Below, piece after piece: positions 7,728-16,322 of a DNA stretch of 51,189 bases. A program made the translations under genes and the position numbers. Numbering within the stretch: position 1 is the first letter of the stretch; every line of letters begins with the position of its first letter. Under the pieces are notes generated by a model, which saw only the letters and a program-made list of their open reading frames with translations, was not told the DNA's origin and did not search any database. The stretch is from Pseudomonas sp. KK4 (lineage in GTDB: Bacteria; Pseudomonadota; Gammaproteobacteria; Pseudomonadales; Pseudomonadaceae). Where the stretch lies: positions 1 to 51,189 of the forward strand of contig NZ_LYVP01000035.1 in assembly GCF_001984065.1 (NCBI RefSeq), given 5' to 3'.

Positions 7728-8561
7728 TCACCCCCGATACTGCCCCGGCGTCGCCGCCAGGTGCTGCTTGAACGCCCGCTGGAAATGCGCCTGATCGGCA
7801 AACCCCGCTTCCAGCGCGACATCGGCAATCAACCGGCCATTGCGCAGTTGATCCCGGGCGAACTGGATGCGCTGGTTGACCACGAAGGCGTGGGGCGTCA
7901 TGCCGTAGTGTTGCCTGAAGGCGCGGATCAGGTAAGAGGGCGACAATTGCGCCGCTTCGCAAATGTCTTCGAGCTTGAGCATCTGCGTGCAGTGTTCGCG
8001 GATGAAGTCGGCGGCGCGTTCCAGTTTGAAATTGGGTTCGCGCAGCACCTGTTCGATCGGGTTCAGCCGCAGTTGCACCTCGGTAAAAAACTCCACCGCC
8101 GCGCTATGCTTGCCCAGCACGTCCTGCTGCGGATCCAACAGCACCTCATACAGCGTCTTCAGCCCGGCGAACAACCCGGCGTCCGTCGTGTGGGTGACCG
8201 CAAAGCGCCTGAACGCCAGGTCGTCGCTGAACCCCAGTTGATGCTGCAGGTCGGTCAGCCACGGGGTGTCGACATACAGCATCAGGTAGGACCAGGGCTG
8301 ATCATCGATGGGGTTGCAGGCATGGACGTCAGCGGGGTTCATTAGCACCACGGTGCCGGCGCTGACCTCGAACCGGGATTGTTCGTGGACATAGGTGCTG
8401 CGCCCGGCCGTGATCGCGCCGATGGAAAAGTGTTCGTGGGCATGCCGCGTGTAGCACACCTCGCGCCCGTCGGCGATGGCCCGCGCCTCGATGAAGGGCA
8501 GGGCGTCGTCGCGCCAGAAACGCGGGGCCTTGTCAGTGTCCTTGAGTGTCGAGCGCTTCAT
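7728..8561 (-). CDS. AraC-family transcriptional regulator
   Basis: A 277-residue regulator. The N-terminal cupin-like sensor domain (AraC_binding; HAHEHFSIGAITAGRSTYVH and VVLMNPADVHACNP) fills residues 30-130. The C-terminal AraC/XylS double helix-turn-helix (residues about 175-275) ends with ADVALEAGFADQAHFQRAFK and PGQYRG. This architecture is common for regulators of LysE-type exporters, and a LysE gene lies just across the REPIN in convergent orientation, but no target can be proven. It is followed 33 bp upstream by a VOC gene in the same direction. Confidence 0.92.
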   Translation of the reverse strand: MKRSTLKDTDKAPRFWRDDALPFIEARAIADGREVCYTRHAHEHFSIGAITAGRSTYVHEQSRFEVSAGTVVLMNPADVHACNPIDDQPWSYLMLYVDTPWLTDLQHQLGFSDDLAFRRFAVTHTTDAGLFAGLKTLYEVLLDPQQDVLGKHSAAVEFFTEVQLRLNPIEQVLREPNFKLERAADFIREHCTQMLKLEDICEAAQLSPSYLIRAFRQHYGMTPHAFVVNQRIQFARDQLRNGRLIADVALEAGFADQAHFQRAFKQHLAATPGQYRG

Positions 8562-8594
8562 GTTCAGTCCTTGGCCGGTCAGCCTCGGAGTGTA

Positions 8595-9098
8595 TTAGCT
8601 CTCGCCATTGAAGGCTCGTTGCAGTGCGGCGATATCGAGTTTTTTCATCTGCATCATCGCCGCCATCGCGCGCTGGGATTTGTGGGTGTCGGGGTCTTTG
8701 AGCATGTCCATCATCGCCACCGGCACGATCTGCCACGACACACCGAACTTGTCCTTGAGCCATCCGCACTGCTGCGCCTCCACGGGCCCGCCGGCGGACA
8801 GCCGGCCCCAGAAGTGATCGACTTCTTCCTGGGTCTGGCAATTGACCTGAAACGAAATCGCCTCGCTGAAGGTGAAATTCGGACCGCCGTTAAGGCCGGT
8901 GAATGTCTGGCCGTCCAGTTCGAAGCTGACCGTCAGCACCGAGCCTTCCGGATGCCCGTGGACCTCCTGGCCGGCCTTGCCGTAGTGCGTGATGGCAGTG
9001 ATTTTTGAATGATCGAAGATCGCGCAATAGAACTTGGCAGCCTCTTCGGCCTGGCCGTCGAACCACAGGCAAGGCGTGAGTTTTTGAACATGGAGCAT
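8595..9098 (-). CDS. VOC-family PhnB/3-demethylubiquinone methyltransferase-like protein
   Basis: A 167-residue protein of the vicinal oxygen chelate superfamily, PhnB-like branch. It begins QKLTPCLWFDGQAEEAAKFY and contains CGWLKDKFGVSWQIVP, both typical of this group. The family was named for 3-demethylubiquinone methyltransferase, but these small members lack methyltransferase features and their function is unknown. It precedes the AraC gene on the same strand with a 33-bp gap, so the two may be cotranscribed. Confidence 0.88.
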   Translation of the reverse strand: MLHVQKLTPCLWFDGQAEEAAKFYCAIFDHSKITAITHYGKAGQEVHGHPEGSVLTVSFELDGQTFTGLNGGPNFTFSEAISFQVNCQTQEEVDHFWGRLSAGGPVEAQQCGWLKDKFGVSWQIVPVAMMDMLKDPDTHKSQRAMAAMMQMKKLDIAALQRAFNGES

Positions 9099-9419
9099 GG
9101 TGGGTCTCCCTGGCAGTTTTTGCAGGCTGGACTATCAGCGTAGTCAGCGTGGGGGAGTCTTGTGGGGCCGTAGATCGCCAAGCCATGAAATTGCGGGTTG
9201 TCTGGTTTCCAGCGTTATCGTTCGCGTCCATCGCGAGCGAGCTCGCTCCTACAGGGGTGGGTGTGGTCATTATGACTTTGAGGTGTGTCAAGTTGACTCG
9301 GTTTCGATGGAGTCTTTTTGACATGGATGGGATCAAGTTGTTGATTTTTATGGGGTAAATTTCTGACACGAGACTTGATATAGCCAACGTACAACTGAAC
9401 TGCTACAGGAGTACGGAAA
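9099..9419. other. Intergenic region with a single REP and the ppyR leader
   Basis: No gene is seen. A lone REP arm of the GTAGGAGCGAGC family (CATCGCGAGCGAGCTCGCTCC) lies at 9229-9253 without a partner. A perfect palindrome ATCAA-GTTG-TTGAT lies at 9332-9345. It has ANR half-sites in the reversed order, so it is not a standard ANR/DNR box. The stretch from 9270 to 9400 is T- and A-rich relative to its surroundings and probably holds the ppyR promoter. Confidence 0.6.
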
Positions 9420-9668
9420 ATGTTCCATTTCTTCAGCAATCCTCAGAACGTTCTGCACCTTTCCAGCCGTGTCCTCGGCCTTGGCCTGGCGATGTTGCTG
9501 GCCGGCATCTACGGCGCTTACCTCTACGACGGTCACCTGTCGATCGTGGCCCTGGTGGCGATGCACGCGATGACCATTGTCGGGCCGACGCTGTTGAAAA
9601 TCGGCTACGTCATGCGTCTGCTGTCCCAGCACCGCCTGAGCAACCCCCTGGCCGTGGCGCTGGCCTGA
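9420..9668 (+). CDS. ppyR: PpyR-like small membrane protein
   Basis: An 82-residue protein with two hydrophobic helices (about residues 17-36 and 42-62). Sequence and position before nnrS match P. aeruginosa PpyR, described as affecting psl polysaccharide and pyoverdine gene expression; how it does so is not clear. In P. aeruginosa it also sits next to an NnrS gene and the flavohaemoglobin gene. Its stop overlaps the nnrS start by one base, so translation is coupled. AGGAGT precedes the ATG. The homology call is from memory of a short protein. Confidence 0.75.
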   Translation: MFHFFSNPQNVLHLSSRVLGLGLAMLLAGIYGAYLYDGHLSIVALVAMHAMTIVGPTLLKIGYVMRLLSQHRLSNPLAVALA

Positions 9669-10828
9669 TGCGCAAGCGGTTGGCGGCACCCGTGTGGAGC
9701 ATCGGTTTTCGCCCGTTCTTTCTGGCCGGTGCCGCGTTTGCCGTGTCGGCGGTGGCGATTTGGGCGCTGTGGTTGTACGGCCGCTTGCCCGGGGCACACC
9801 CAGTGGGCGGCATGCTCGCCTGGCATCGGCACGAAATGCCATTCGGTTTCACAGTGGCGATCATCGCCGGGTTTCTACTGACGGCAGTGCCCAACTGGAC
9901 CGGGCGGCCAGCACTCAAGGGCTGGCCGTTGGTCGGCCTGTTACTGGTCTGGCTGCTGGCGCGACTGGCCTGGCTGGTGCCAATTCCTCCTGCGCTGCTG
10001 CTGATACTGCAACTGCCTTTTCTGCCGCTGCTGGCTGTCGTCCTCGGTCTTGATCTGATAGCGGCCGGCAAGCGTGACCACTATCCGATCCTGTTGATGG
10101 TGTTGCTGTTGGCCGGCTGTCAGGCCATGACCCTCTGGGGCTTTTTTACCGATGATGTCGGGGTGCAACGCCGCGGGATGCTGACGGCGTTGTGGCTGGT
10201 GGGCGCGCTGATGAGTGTGATCGGCGGGCGCGTGATCCCTTTCTTCATTCAGCGCGGATTGAATCGCAAGGCCATGCCGGCGGCCAACCCTTTGCCGACG
10301 CGGGTTCTGATGGTGTGCGGTTTTCTGGTCGCCCTGACCTTCGCCGCCGGCATGAACGAGGCGCCAAGGCTGTGGCTGGCAGTGCTGTTTGTGCTGATGG
10401 GGCTGCTGCATCTTCAGCGCCTGTGGCGCTGGCACGATCGCGGTATGTGGCGTGTGCCGTTGCTGTGGTCGCTGTACCTGTCCTACGTCTGGCTGGTGGC
10501 GGCGGTGTGTGCCATGGCGTTGTGGCATGCCGGGTGGATGCCGCAGCAGAGCCTGGCCACTCATTCCCTGGCGGTGGGTGGGGCAGGTGGCTTGATATTG
10601 GCGATGATCGCCCGGGTCAGCCTGGGTCATACCGGGCGCCCCTTGCTGGCGTCGAAGGCGATTGTCCTGGGGTTTGTCCTGGTGCTGGTGGCCGGTTTGA
10701 CGCGGGTGGTGCTGGTGCCGTTTTCCGCATGGGGGTTGGCGGTGACGGCGTTGCTCTGGTGTACGGCGTTCGGGCTGTTCTTGTGGCGTTACACCGGTAT
10801 TTTGCTCAAGCCCAGACACGCCGATTGA
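9668..10828 (+). CDS. nnrS: NnrS-family haem-copper membrane protein
   Basis: A 386-residue, about 12-helix inner-membrane protein of the NnrS family. It opens with WSIGFRPFFLAGAAFAV, followed by LAWHRHEMPFGF, whose His residues are candidate haem or copper ligands. NnrS binds haem and copper and helps cells withstand nitric oxide stress. It is coupled to ppyR by an ATGA-type overlap. No denitrification genes are in the window, so the role here is probably NO tolerance rather than respiration. Confidence 0.9.
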   Translation: MRKRLAAPVWSIGFRPFFLAGAAFAVSAVAIWALWLYGRLPGAHPVGGMLAWHRHEMPFGFTVAIIAGFLLTAVPNWTGRPALKGWPLVGLLLVWLLARLAWLVPIPPALLLILQLPFLPLLAVVLGLDLIAAGKRDHYPILLMVLLLAGCQAMTLWGFFTDDVGVQRRGMLTALWLVGALMSVIGGRVIPFFIQRGLNRKAMPAANPLPTRVLMVCGFLVALTFAAGMNEAPRLWLAVLFVLMGLLHLQRLWRWHDRGMWRVPLLWSLYLSYVWLVAAVCAMALWHAGWMPQQSLATHSLAVGGAGGLILAMIARVSLGHTGRPLLASKAIVLGFVLVLVAGLTRVVLVPFSAWGLAVTALLWCTAFGLFLWRYTGILLKPRHAD

Positions 10829-10854
10829 CGACCGGTGGTCGATACACATCGGTC

Positions 10855-10869
10855 TGGCGGGCAAATTGC
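10855..10869 (+). promoter_or_regulatory. Sigma54-like -24/-12 promoter of the molybdenum hydroxylase operon
   Basis: TGGCGGGCAAATTGC keeps the GG-N10-GC spacing and the TTGC of the sigma54 consensus, differing in the AC of TGGCAC. It lies about 95 bp before the first gene of the operon. No enhancer-binding activator is encoded in the window. Confidence 0.4.
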
Positions 10870-10962
10870 GCTTAGCTGAAGGGATAACCCCAGGCGTGCG
10901 CAGGTGCTTGATTGCCACAGCGGCGCGCGCTTCAGAACACCGTGAGTCTGAGGACCTTCGCA

Positions 10963-11418
10963 ATGCTGACCCTCAATATCAATGGCCAGGACCAGGAACT
11001 GGACGTCCCCGCGGACATGCCGCTGTTGTGGGTCCTGCGCGATGTCGCGCACCTGACCGGGACCAAGTTCGGTTGCGGCATGGCCCAGTGCGGCGCCTGT
11101 ACGGTCCACGTCGACGGCGCACCGCTGCGCTCATGCATCACGCCTGCCACCGCCGTGGCCCATGGCCAGAAAATCCTCACCATCGAAGGCCTGTCCCTGG
11201 ACGGTTCGCACCCGGTGCAGCAGGCCTGGGCCGAGCTCGATGTGGTGCAGTGCGGTTATTGTCAGTCGGGGCAGATCATGTCGGCGGCGGCGCTGCTGGC
11301 GAAGATCCCGCAGCCGACCGACAGTGATATCGACCAGGCGCTGTCGGGCAACATTTGCCGTTGCGGCACCTATCCAAGAATCCGCGCGGCGGTCAAGCGC
11401 GCGGCGCAATTGGGTTGA
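10963..11418 (+). CDS. (2Fe-2S) subunit of a molybdenum hydroxylase (IorA-like)
   Basis: This 151-residue subunit carries two [2Fe-2S] centres of the xanthine oxidase family. The plant-type ferredoxin loop [12 protein letters not shown] is followed by a Cys near residue 60. The helical C-terminal domain holds [10 protein letters not shown] and [11 protein letters not shown]. It passes electrons from the molybdopterin subunit. The ATG at 10963 starts MLTLNINGQ, the usual family N-terminus, with GAGGACC upstream; open codons from 10912 are not used. Its stop overlaps the next start. Confidence 0.93.
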   Translation: MLTLNINGQDQELDVPADMPLLWVLRDVAHLTGTKFGCGMAQCGACTVHVDGAPLRSCITPATAVAHGQKILTIEGLSLDGSHPVQQAWAELDVVQCGYCQSGQIMSAAALLAKIPQPTDSDIDQALSGNICRCGTYPRIRAAVKRAAQLG

Positions 11419-13592
11419 TGGCCATGAACAGCCTCAATCCGCTGTCACGCCGTGGTTTTCTCAAGGGCAGTGCCGTGCTGGGTGGCGGGCTGGTGGTGGC
11501 GTTTGTCATCCCAGGCAGCCATCGCTTTGCCGTGGGCGCCGAGAACCAGGGCAATGTGTTCGCACCCAACGCCTTCCTGCGCATCGGCAATGACAACAGT
11601 GTCACGGTATTGCTGGGCCACGCGGAAATGGGTCAGGGCATCTGGACCGGCCTGACCATGCTGATTGCTGAAGAGTTGGACGCCGACTGGTCGAAAATCC
11701 GCGTCGAACATTCCCCGGCCTCTGCCAAGGATTACGGCATGGCCGGTTTTGGCGGCATGCAGATCACCGGCGGCTCGACCTCGACCTGGATGGAGTTCGA
11801 CCGCTATCGCCAGGCCGGAGCGGCGGCGCGGTTGATGCTGATCGAAGCGGCGGCCAAGCGTTTCAAGGTGGCGCCGTCGGCCATTCGTACCCAGTCGGGC
11901 GTGGTGATTGCCGGCGATCAGCAGGCCACCTACGGTGAACTGGCCGACGACGCCGGCCAGCTGCCGGTGCCGGACCCGGCATCGCTCAAGCTCAAGGAGG
12001 CGAAGGACTGGACGATCATCGGCAAGCCCACCCAGCGCCTGGACACACCGGAGAAAATCACCGGCCGCGCCAAATTCGGCATGGACGTGCAGTTCGACGG
12101 CCTGATGACGGCGATGGTCGCCCGTTCGCCGGTGTTCGGCGGCAGCGTCAAATCCTTTGAAGGCGCTCAAGCGCTGGCCATTCCCGGCGTGCATAAAGTG
12201 GTGCAGGTGCCGACCGGCGTGGCGGTGATCGCCGATCATTACTGGGCAGCGAAGCTGGGCCGCGATGCCCTGAAAGTTGAGTGGAATCTGGGCCCGCACA
12301 GCGGTCTGGACAGCCAGAAACTGCTGGAGACTTTTCGTAAACTCGCCGCCACACCGGGCCTGCCGGCCAGTCAGGCCGGCGACGCCAAGGCCGCGCTGGC
12401 CAAGGCGAGCAAGACCCTCGACGTCGAATACAACGTGCCCTACCTGGCCCACGCGCCAATGGAGCCGCTCAATTGCACGGTCAAGATCAGCAAGGACAAA
12501 TGCGAGATTTGGACCGGCACGCAGTTCCAGACCCTGGACCAGATGATTGCCGGGAAAATCACCGGGCTGAAACCCGAGCAGGTCGAAATTCACACGGAGT
12601 TCCTCGGCGGCGGCTTCGGCCGGCGGGCCAATCCGACCTCGGACTTCGTCGCCGAAGCGGTGGAAGTGGCCAAAGCGGCGGGTGAACCGGTGAAGACCGT
12701 GTGGGCCCGGGAAGATGACATCCGTGGCGGCTATTACCGTTCGGCATTCCTGCATCAGGCGCGGGTAGGGCTGGGGCCCGATGGCCTGCCGATGGCGTGG
12801 AAGCATGTGCTGGTCGGGCAGTCGATCATGGCCGACACCTTGCTCGAGGCGGCCATGGTCAAGAACGGCATCGACAAGACCTCGGTGGAAGGCGTGGCGG
12901 ACAGTCCCTATATCGAAGGTCTGGCCGACCATCAGGTCGAGCTGCACTCACCGAAAACCGGGATCAACGTGCTGTGGCTGCGCTCGGTGGGGCATACCCA
13001 CACCGGTTTCGTCATGGAGTCACTGATCGATGAACTCGCCGCGGCGGCGGGCAAGGATCCGGTGGAATACCGACGCACCTTGCTCAAGGATCATCCGCGG
13101 CATCTGGGCGTGCTGAACCTGGCGGTGGAAAAGGCCAACTGGAAGGCGCCGCTGCCCGATGGCCATGCCTTGGGCGTGGCGGTGCATGAGTCCTTCGGCA
13201 GTTTCGTGGCTCAAGTGGCCGAGGTGTCCCAGGACAACCTGGCCATTCGCGTGCATCGGGTGGTGTGTGCGGTGGACTGCGGCATCGCGGTCAACCCCAG
13301 GAGCATCGAGGCGCAGATGCAATCCTGTATCGCCTTCGGCCTGGGGTTCACCCTGCACAGCAAACTGACAATCAAGGACGGCAGCGTGGTGCAGTCCAAT
13401 TACCACGATTACCAAGTGCTGCGACTGCATGAAATGCCGGTGGTCGAGGTGCATATCGTGCCCAGCAGCGAGAAGCCCGGCGGCATCGGCGAGGCCGGTG
13501 TGCCGCCCACGGCGCCAGCCGTGGCCAACGCGGTGTTCGCCCTGACCGGGCAGCGCTTGCGGGAATTGCCGCTGCAGTTGTCGGGGGTGTGA
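11418..13592 (+). CDS. Molybdopterin-binding subunit of a molybdenum hydroxylase (IorB-like), Tat-exported
   Basis: A protein of about 724 residues of the isoquinoline 1-oxidoreductase beta type. [20 protein letters not shown] near the N-terminus is a twin-arginine signal, so the folded enzyme is probably exported to the periplasm. Cofactor-binding stretches include [22 protein letters not shown] and, near the C-terminus, [13 protein letters not shown] with the catalytic Glu. The start at 11418 overlaps the previous stop; ATG 11424 is an alternative. The substrate (N-heterocycle, aldehyde or other) cannot be read. No XdhC-like maturation factor is nearby. The cytochrome that follows is the likely electron acceptor. 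Confidence 0.9.
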   Translation: MAMNSLNPLSRRGFLKGSAVLGGGLVVAFVIPGSHRFAVGAENQGNVFAPNAFLRIGNDNSVTVLLGHAEMGQGIWTGLTMLIAEELDADWSKIRVEHSPASAKDYGMAGFGGMQITGGSTSTWMEFDRYRQAGAAARLMLIEAAAKRFKVAPSAIRTQSGVVIAGDQQATYGELADDAGQLPVPDPASLKLKEAKDWTIIGKPTQRLDTPEKITGRAKFGMDVQFDGLMTAMVARSPVFGGSVKSFEGAQALAIPGVHKVVQVPTGVAVIADHYWAAKLGRDALKVEWNLGPHSGLDSQKLLETFRKLAATPGLPASQAGDAKAALAKASKTLDVEYNVPYLAHAPMEPLNCTVKISKDKCEIWTGTQFQTLDQMIAGKITGLKPEQVEIHTEFLGGGFGRRANPTSDFVAEAVEVAKAAGEPVKTVWAREDDIRGGYYRSAFLHQARVGLGPDGLPMAWKHVLVGQSIMADTLLEAAMVKNGIDKTSVEGVADSPYIEGLADHQVELHSPKTGINVLWLRSVGHTHTGFVMESLIDELAAAAGKDPVEYRRTLLKDHPRHLGVLNLAVEKANWKAPLPDGHALGVAVHESFGSFVAQVAEVSQDNLAIRVHRVVCAVDCGIAVNPRSIEAQMQSCIAFGLGFTLHSKLTIKDGSVVQSNYHDYQVLRLHEMPVVEVHIVPSSEKPGGIGEAGVPPTAPAVANAVFALTGQRLRELPLQLSGV

Positions 13593-13593
13593 G

Positions 13594-14175
13594 ATGAAAC
13601 GACATCATTGGGTACTGGGCTCGGTCATGCTGGTGTGCCTGTTTATCTATGCGACCGAGTTGTTTGCCGACGACCAGGCGGCGCTCAAGGCGTTCGACAC
13701 CGTGCAGAAGGTGTTCCAGAGCCCTCGCTGCCAGAACTGCCATATCCCGGGGGATTCGCCGTTGCAGTTCGACGCGGGAATTCCCCATGCGATGAACGTG
13801 GTGCGCGGCATGGACGGTAAAGGTGCGGCGGGATTGCCCTGCGCCACGTGCCATGCCGAAGCCAATCCTCCGGCCAGTTATGGCCCCAAGGCGCCGCCGG
13901 GTGCGCCGCACTGGAGCCTGCCGCCGGCGGCACACAAAATGGCCTGGATCGGCCTGCCGCCGGACAAGCTGTGCAGCATGATCAAGGACCGTTCGAGCAA
14001 CGGCGACCGGGATTTTGCGGCACTGATCAAGCATGTCAGCGAGGACAAACTGGTGCTCTGGGGCTGGAATCCGGGCGGCAATCGCGCCCCGGTGCCGGTG
14101 CCCCACGATATTTTCGTCACCCAATTCAAACTCTGGGCCGATGCCGGTGGGCCATGCCCGGTCGTGGGCAGCTGA
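13594..14175 (+). CDS. Diheme c-type cytochrome of the molybdenum hydroxylase operon
   Basis: A 193-residue exported protein. A hydrophobic segment ([19 protein letters not shown]) forms a signal peptide or anchor, followed by two haem c attachment sites, CQNCH at residues 46-50 and CATCH at 83-87. It starts two bases after the hydroxylase stop, so it is the third gene of the operon. It would take electrons from the iron-sulphur subunit in the periplasm and hand them to the respiratory chain. The C-terminal half has no clear motif. I do not recognise a named homologue. Confidence 0.82.
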   Translation: MKRHHWVLGSVMLVCLFIYATELFADDQAALKAFDTVQKVFQSPRCQNCHIPGDSPLQFDAGIPHAMNVVRGMDGKGAAGLPCATCHAEANPPASYGPKAPPGAPHWSLPPAAHKMAWIGLPPDKLCSMIKDRSSNGDRDFAALIKHVSEDKLVLWGWNPGGNRAPVPVPHDIFVTQFKLWADAGGPCPVVGS

Positions 14176-14249
14176 CCAACGGGCCGTAAACAGGGAGTCA
14201 AACCCGATATCGAAGACTCTAAAGAACATACCCACCACTGGAGTATGTG

Positions 14250-14822
14250 ATGCTGATTTCAGGCAAACCGCACAAATCAGGTGGACGTGCAGGGACGCCA
14301 CAGCAAGCGCGTGAATGGCTGCGCGATCTGGCCCGCCAGGCTGAGCAAGAGCTGATCGGCGTGCAAATGGCGAGCATGGATGAGCTGACGCTGCTGCCCA
14401 ATCGCCACGGCTTCATTGCCCTGGCCGACATGGGGCTGCAAGCCTGCGCTCAACTGGGTCGGCCGGCCACGCTGCTGTTCTTCAACCTCGATGAATTCAA
14501 GCGCATCAACTACCTGTTTGGCCGTGCCGAGGGCGACCATGCGCTGAAAACCTTTGCCGATGTGCTGCGCATCGGTTTTCGGGAAAGCGATGTGATAGGG
14601 CGGCTGGAGGGCGCCACTTTTGTCGCTTTGCTCACGGGCTCGGGCGCGGTGGAGATCGCTGCGATCAAGGCGCGGCTTGAGGAGATGCTCGATGAGCGCT
14701 ATGCCATGGCTCATCGGGGGTATGAAATTCGATTCAGCATTGGGCAGATCGAGCATGACACGGCTTTTCATGGCTCGGTTGAGGAGCTGTTGGAAGAGGT
14801 CGATAGGGTGATGGGGCGGTAG
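14250..14822 (+). CDS. Degenerate GGDEF-domain protein with intact I-site
   Basis: A 190-residue protein made of a short helical N-terminus (residues 15-40) and one GGDEF domain from DELTLLPNRHGF. The active-site GGDEF is replaced by EGATF (residues 120-124). The first metal Asp is Asn79 and the usual Asp of the IND motif is Tyr88, so cyclase activity is unlikely. The inhibitory-site motif RESD (111-114) keeps the exact five-residue spacing RxxD-N5-GGDEF, so c-di-GMP binding is plausible. The ATG at 14250 has GGAG upstream. It follows the cytochrome gene by 74 bp and may belong to that transcript. Confidence 0.85.
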   Translation: MLISGKPHKSGGRAGTPQQAREWLRDLARQAEQELIGVQMASMDELTLLPNRHGFIALADMGLQACAQLGRPATLLFFNLDEFKRINYLFGRAEGDHALKTFADVLRIGFRESDVIGRLEGATFVALLTGSGAVEIAAIKARLEEMLDERYAMAHRGYEIRFSIGQIEHDTAFHGSVEELLEEVDRVMGR

Positions 14823-14844
14823 TTTTGTGGGGTTTTGGCGGGCC

Positions 14845-14933
14845 TCTTCGCGAGCAAGCCCGCTCCCACATCTTGACCGCATTTCATCTGAAGGCACTCG
14901 GTCAAAAATGTGGGAGCGGGCTTGCTCGCGAAG
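14845..14933. repeat. REPIN, GTGGGAGCGGGC family
   Basis: Inverted arms CTTCGCGAGCAAGCCCGCTC and GTGGGAGCGGGCTTGCTCGC enclose about 40 bp between the convergent GGDEF and VOC genes. Confidence 0.85.
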
Positions 14934-14952
14934 GCGTCCTCACAGTCGCCAC

Positions 14953-15378
14953 CTACTTGGCAAACAACTGCCCGATATCCTTGAACGCCTTGAACTCCAG
15001 TGCATTGCCACAGGGATCGAACAAGAACATCGTCGCCTGTTCCCCAACCAGCCCCTGGAAGCGAATCCCCGGTTCGATCACGAACGGCGTCTCCAGCGCC
15101 GTCAGCCGTTCGGCCAGCGCCTCCCATTCAGCCATCCCCAACACCACGCCAAAGTGCGGCACCGGCACGTCATGACCGTCGACCGCGTTGGTGTGGGCGG
15201 CTTCCTGGGAGGCGTTCTTCGGCGCCAGGTGGATCACCAGTTGATGACCGAAAAAGTTGAAATCGACCCAGTGATCACTGGAGCGACCTTCTTCCAGGCC
15301 GAACACGCTGCCGTAGAAGTGCCGCGCGGCGGCCAGGTCATACACCGGTATGGCGAGGTGAAAGGGGGAGAGCTGCAT
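14953..15378 (-). CDS. VOC-family protein (glyoxalase/bleomycin-resistance fold)
   Basis: A 141-residue vicinal oxygen chelate protein with the paired beta-alpha-beta-beta-beta units of the fold. It has [22 protein letters not shown] at the start and [20 protein letters not shown] in the second half. His and Glu residues at the usual metal positions are present (His7, and Glu near the end in NALEFKAF). It is of the type often called glyoxalase-like; the substrate is unknown. It lies downstream of fabI on the same strand but is separated from it by a strong terminator, so it has its own promoter or none visible. Confidence 0.85.
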   Translation of the reverse strand: MQLSPFHLAIPVYDLAAARHFYGSVFGLEEGRSSDHWVDFNFFGHQLVIHLAPKNASQEAAHTNAVDGHDVPVPHFGVVLGMAEWEALAERLTALETPFVIEPGIRFQGLVGEQATMFLFDPCGNALEFKAFKDIGQLFAK

Positions 15379-15462
15379 CGGGCGAGCCTCGATTGTTGGG
15401 AGATGAAACCCAGTTTAGCCACGCTCGCGCAGAGATCGCATCAATCCAGGAATCGCAGGCAT

Positions 15463-15494
15463 AAAAAAACCCGCCAGACGAGGCGGGTTTTTTG
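15463..15494. terminator. Rho-independent terminator, bidirectional, after fabI
   Basis: AAAAAAACCCGCC and GGCGGGTTTTTT form a GC stem with an AGACGA loop and flanking A and T tracts. It ends the fabI transcript on the minus strand and can also work on the plus strand. Confidence 0.92.
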
Positions 15495-15508
15495 TGGCTA
15501 ACCGAAAA

Positions 15509-16303
15509 TCACTCTTCGATGTTGCCCATGGCCGTGGTGTTGAAGCCACCGTCCACGTACATGATTTCGCCGCTGATGCCCGACGCCAGGTCCGAGCACA
15601 GGAAGGCGCCGGCGTTGCCGACTTCTTCGATGGTGACGTTGCGACGCAGCGGGGTTTGCGCTTCGTTGGCGGCCAGCATCTTGCGGAAGTTCTTGATGCC
15701 GGAAGCGGCGAGGGTGCGGATCGGGCCGGCCGATACGCAGTTGACGCGTGTACCGTCCGGGCCCAGGGAGCCGGCCAGGTAACGAACGCCCGCTTCCAGG
15801 GAGGCCTTGGCCATGCCCATCACGTTATAGTTGGGCATGGTGCGCTCGGCGCCCAGGTACGACAGGGTCAGCAGGCTGCCGTTGCGGCCTTTCATCATTT
15901 CGCGACCAGCCTTGGCCAGGGCCACGAAGCTGTAGGCGCTGATGTCGTGAGCGATGCGGAAACCTTCACGGGTGGTGGCTTCGGTGAAGTCGCCGTCCAG
16001 TTGGTCGCCCGGGGCGAAGCCGACGGAGTGCACGATGCAGTCCAGGCCTTCCCACTTCTTGCTCAGTTGTTCGAAGACCTTGGCGATTTCGGCATCGCTG
16101 GCCACGTCGCACGGGAAGCACAGCTCAGGGCTCGAGCCCCAGCCTTGTGCGAATTCTTCGACACGACCCTTGAGTTTGTCGTTCTGATAAGTGAAGGCAA
16201 GCTCAGCGCCCTCGCGATGCATGGCGGCGGCGATGCCGGATGCGATGGACAGCTTGCTGGCGACACCGACGATCAGTACGCGCTTACCGGCGAGAAAACC
16301 CAT
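15509..16303 (-). CDS. fabI: Enoyl-[acyl-carrier-protein] reductase FabI
   Basis: A 264-residue NADH-dependent enoyl-ACP reductase that performs the last step of each fatty-acid elongation cycle. It begins [20 protein letters not shown] and has the FabI catalytic Tyr-X6-Lys in [14 protein letters not shown]. FabI is the triclosan and isoniazid-class target. AGAGGAG precedes the ATG at 16303. It starts 19 bp after the nppD stop in the same direction, so it can be read from the Npp operon as well as from any promoter of its own. The same order is known in P. aeruginosa. Confidence 0.97.
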   Translation of the reverse strand: MGFLAGKRVLIVGVASKLSIASGIAAAMHREGAELAFTYQNDKLKGRVEEFAQGWGSSPELCFPCDVASDAEIAKVFEQLSKKWEGLDCIVHSVGFAPGDQLDGDFTEATTREGFRIAHDISAYSFVALAKAGREMMKGRNGSLLTLSYLGAERTMPNYNVMGMAKASLEAGVRYLAGSLGPDGTRVNCVSAGPIRTLAASGIKNFRKMLAANEAQTPLRRNVTIEEVGNAGAFLCSDLASGISGEIMYVDGGFNTTAMGNIEE

Positions 16304-16322
16304 GTGTTGCTCCTCTTTCAGG

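Noticed and set aside
9332..9345. ANR box for ppyR
   Set aside because: The half-sites are in the wrong order for the consensus; reported only as a palindrome worth checking.
11445..12947. Long open frame antisense to the molybdopterin subunit gene
   Set aside because: It mirrors the third-position GC of the real gene; the sense protein has full family motifs.
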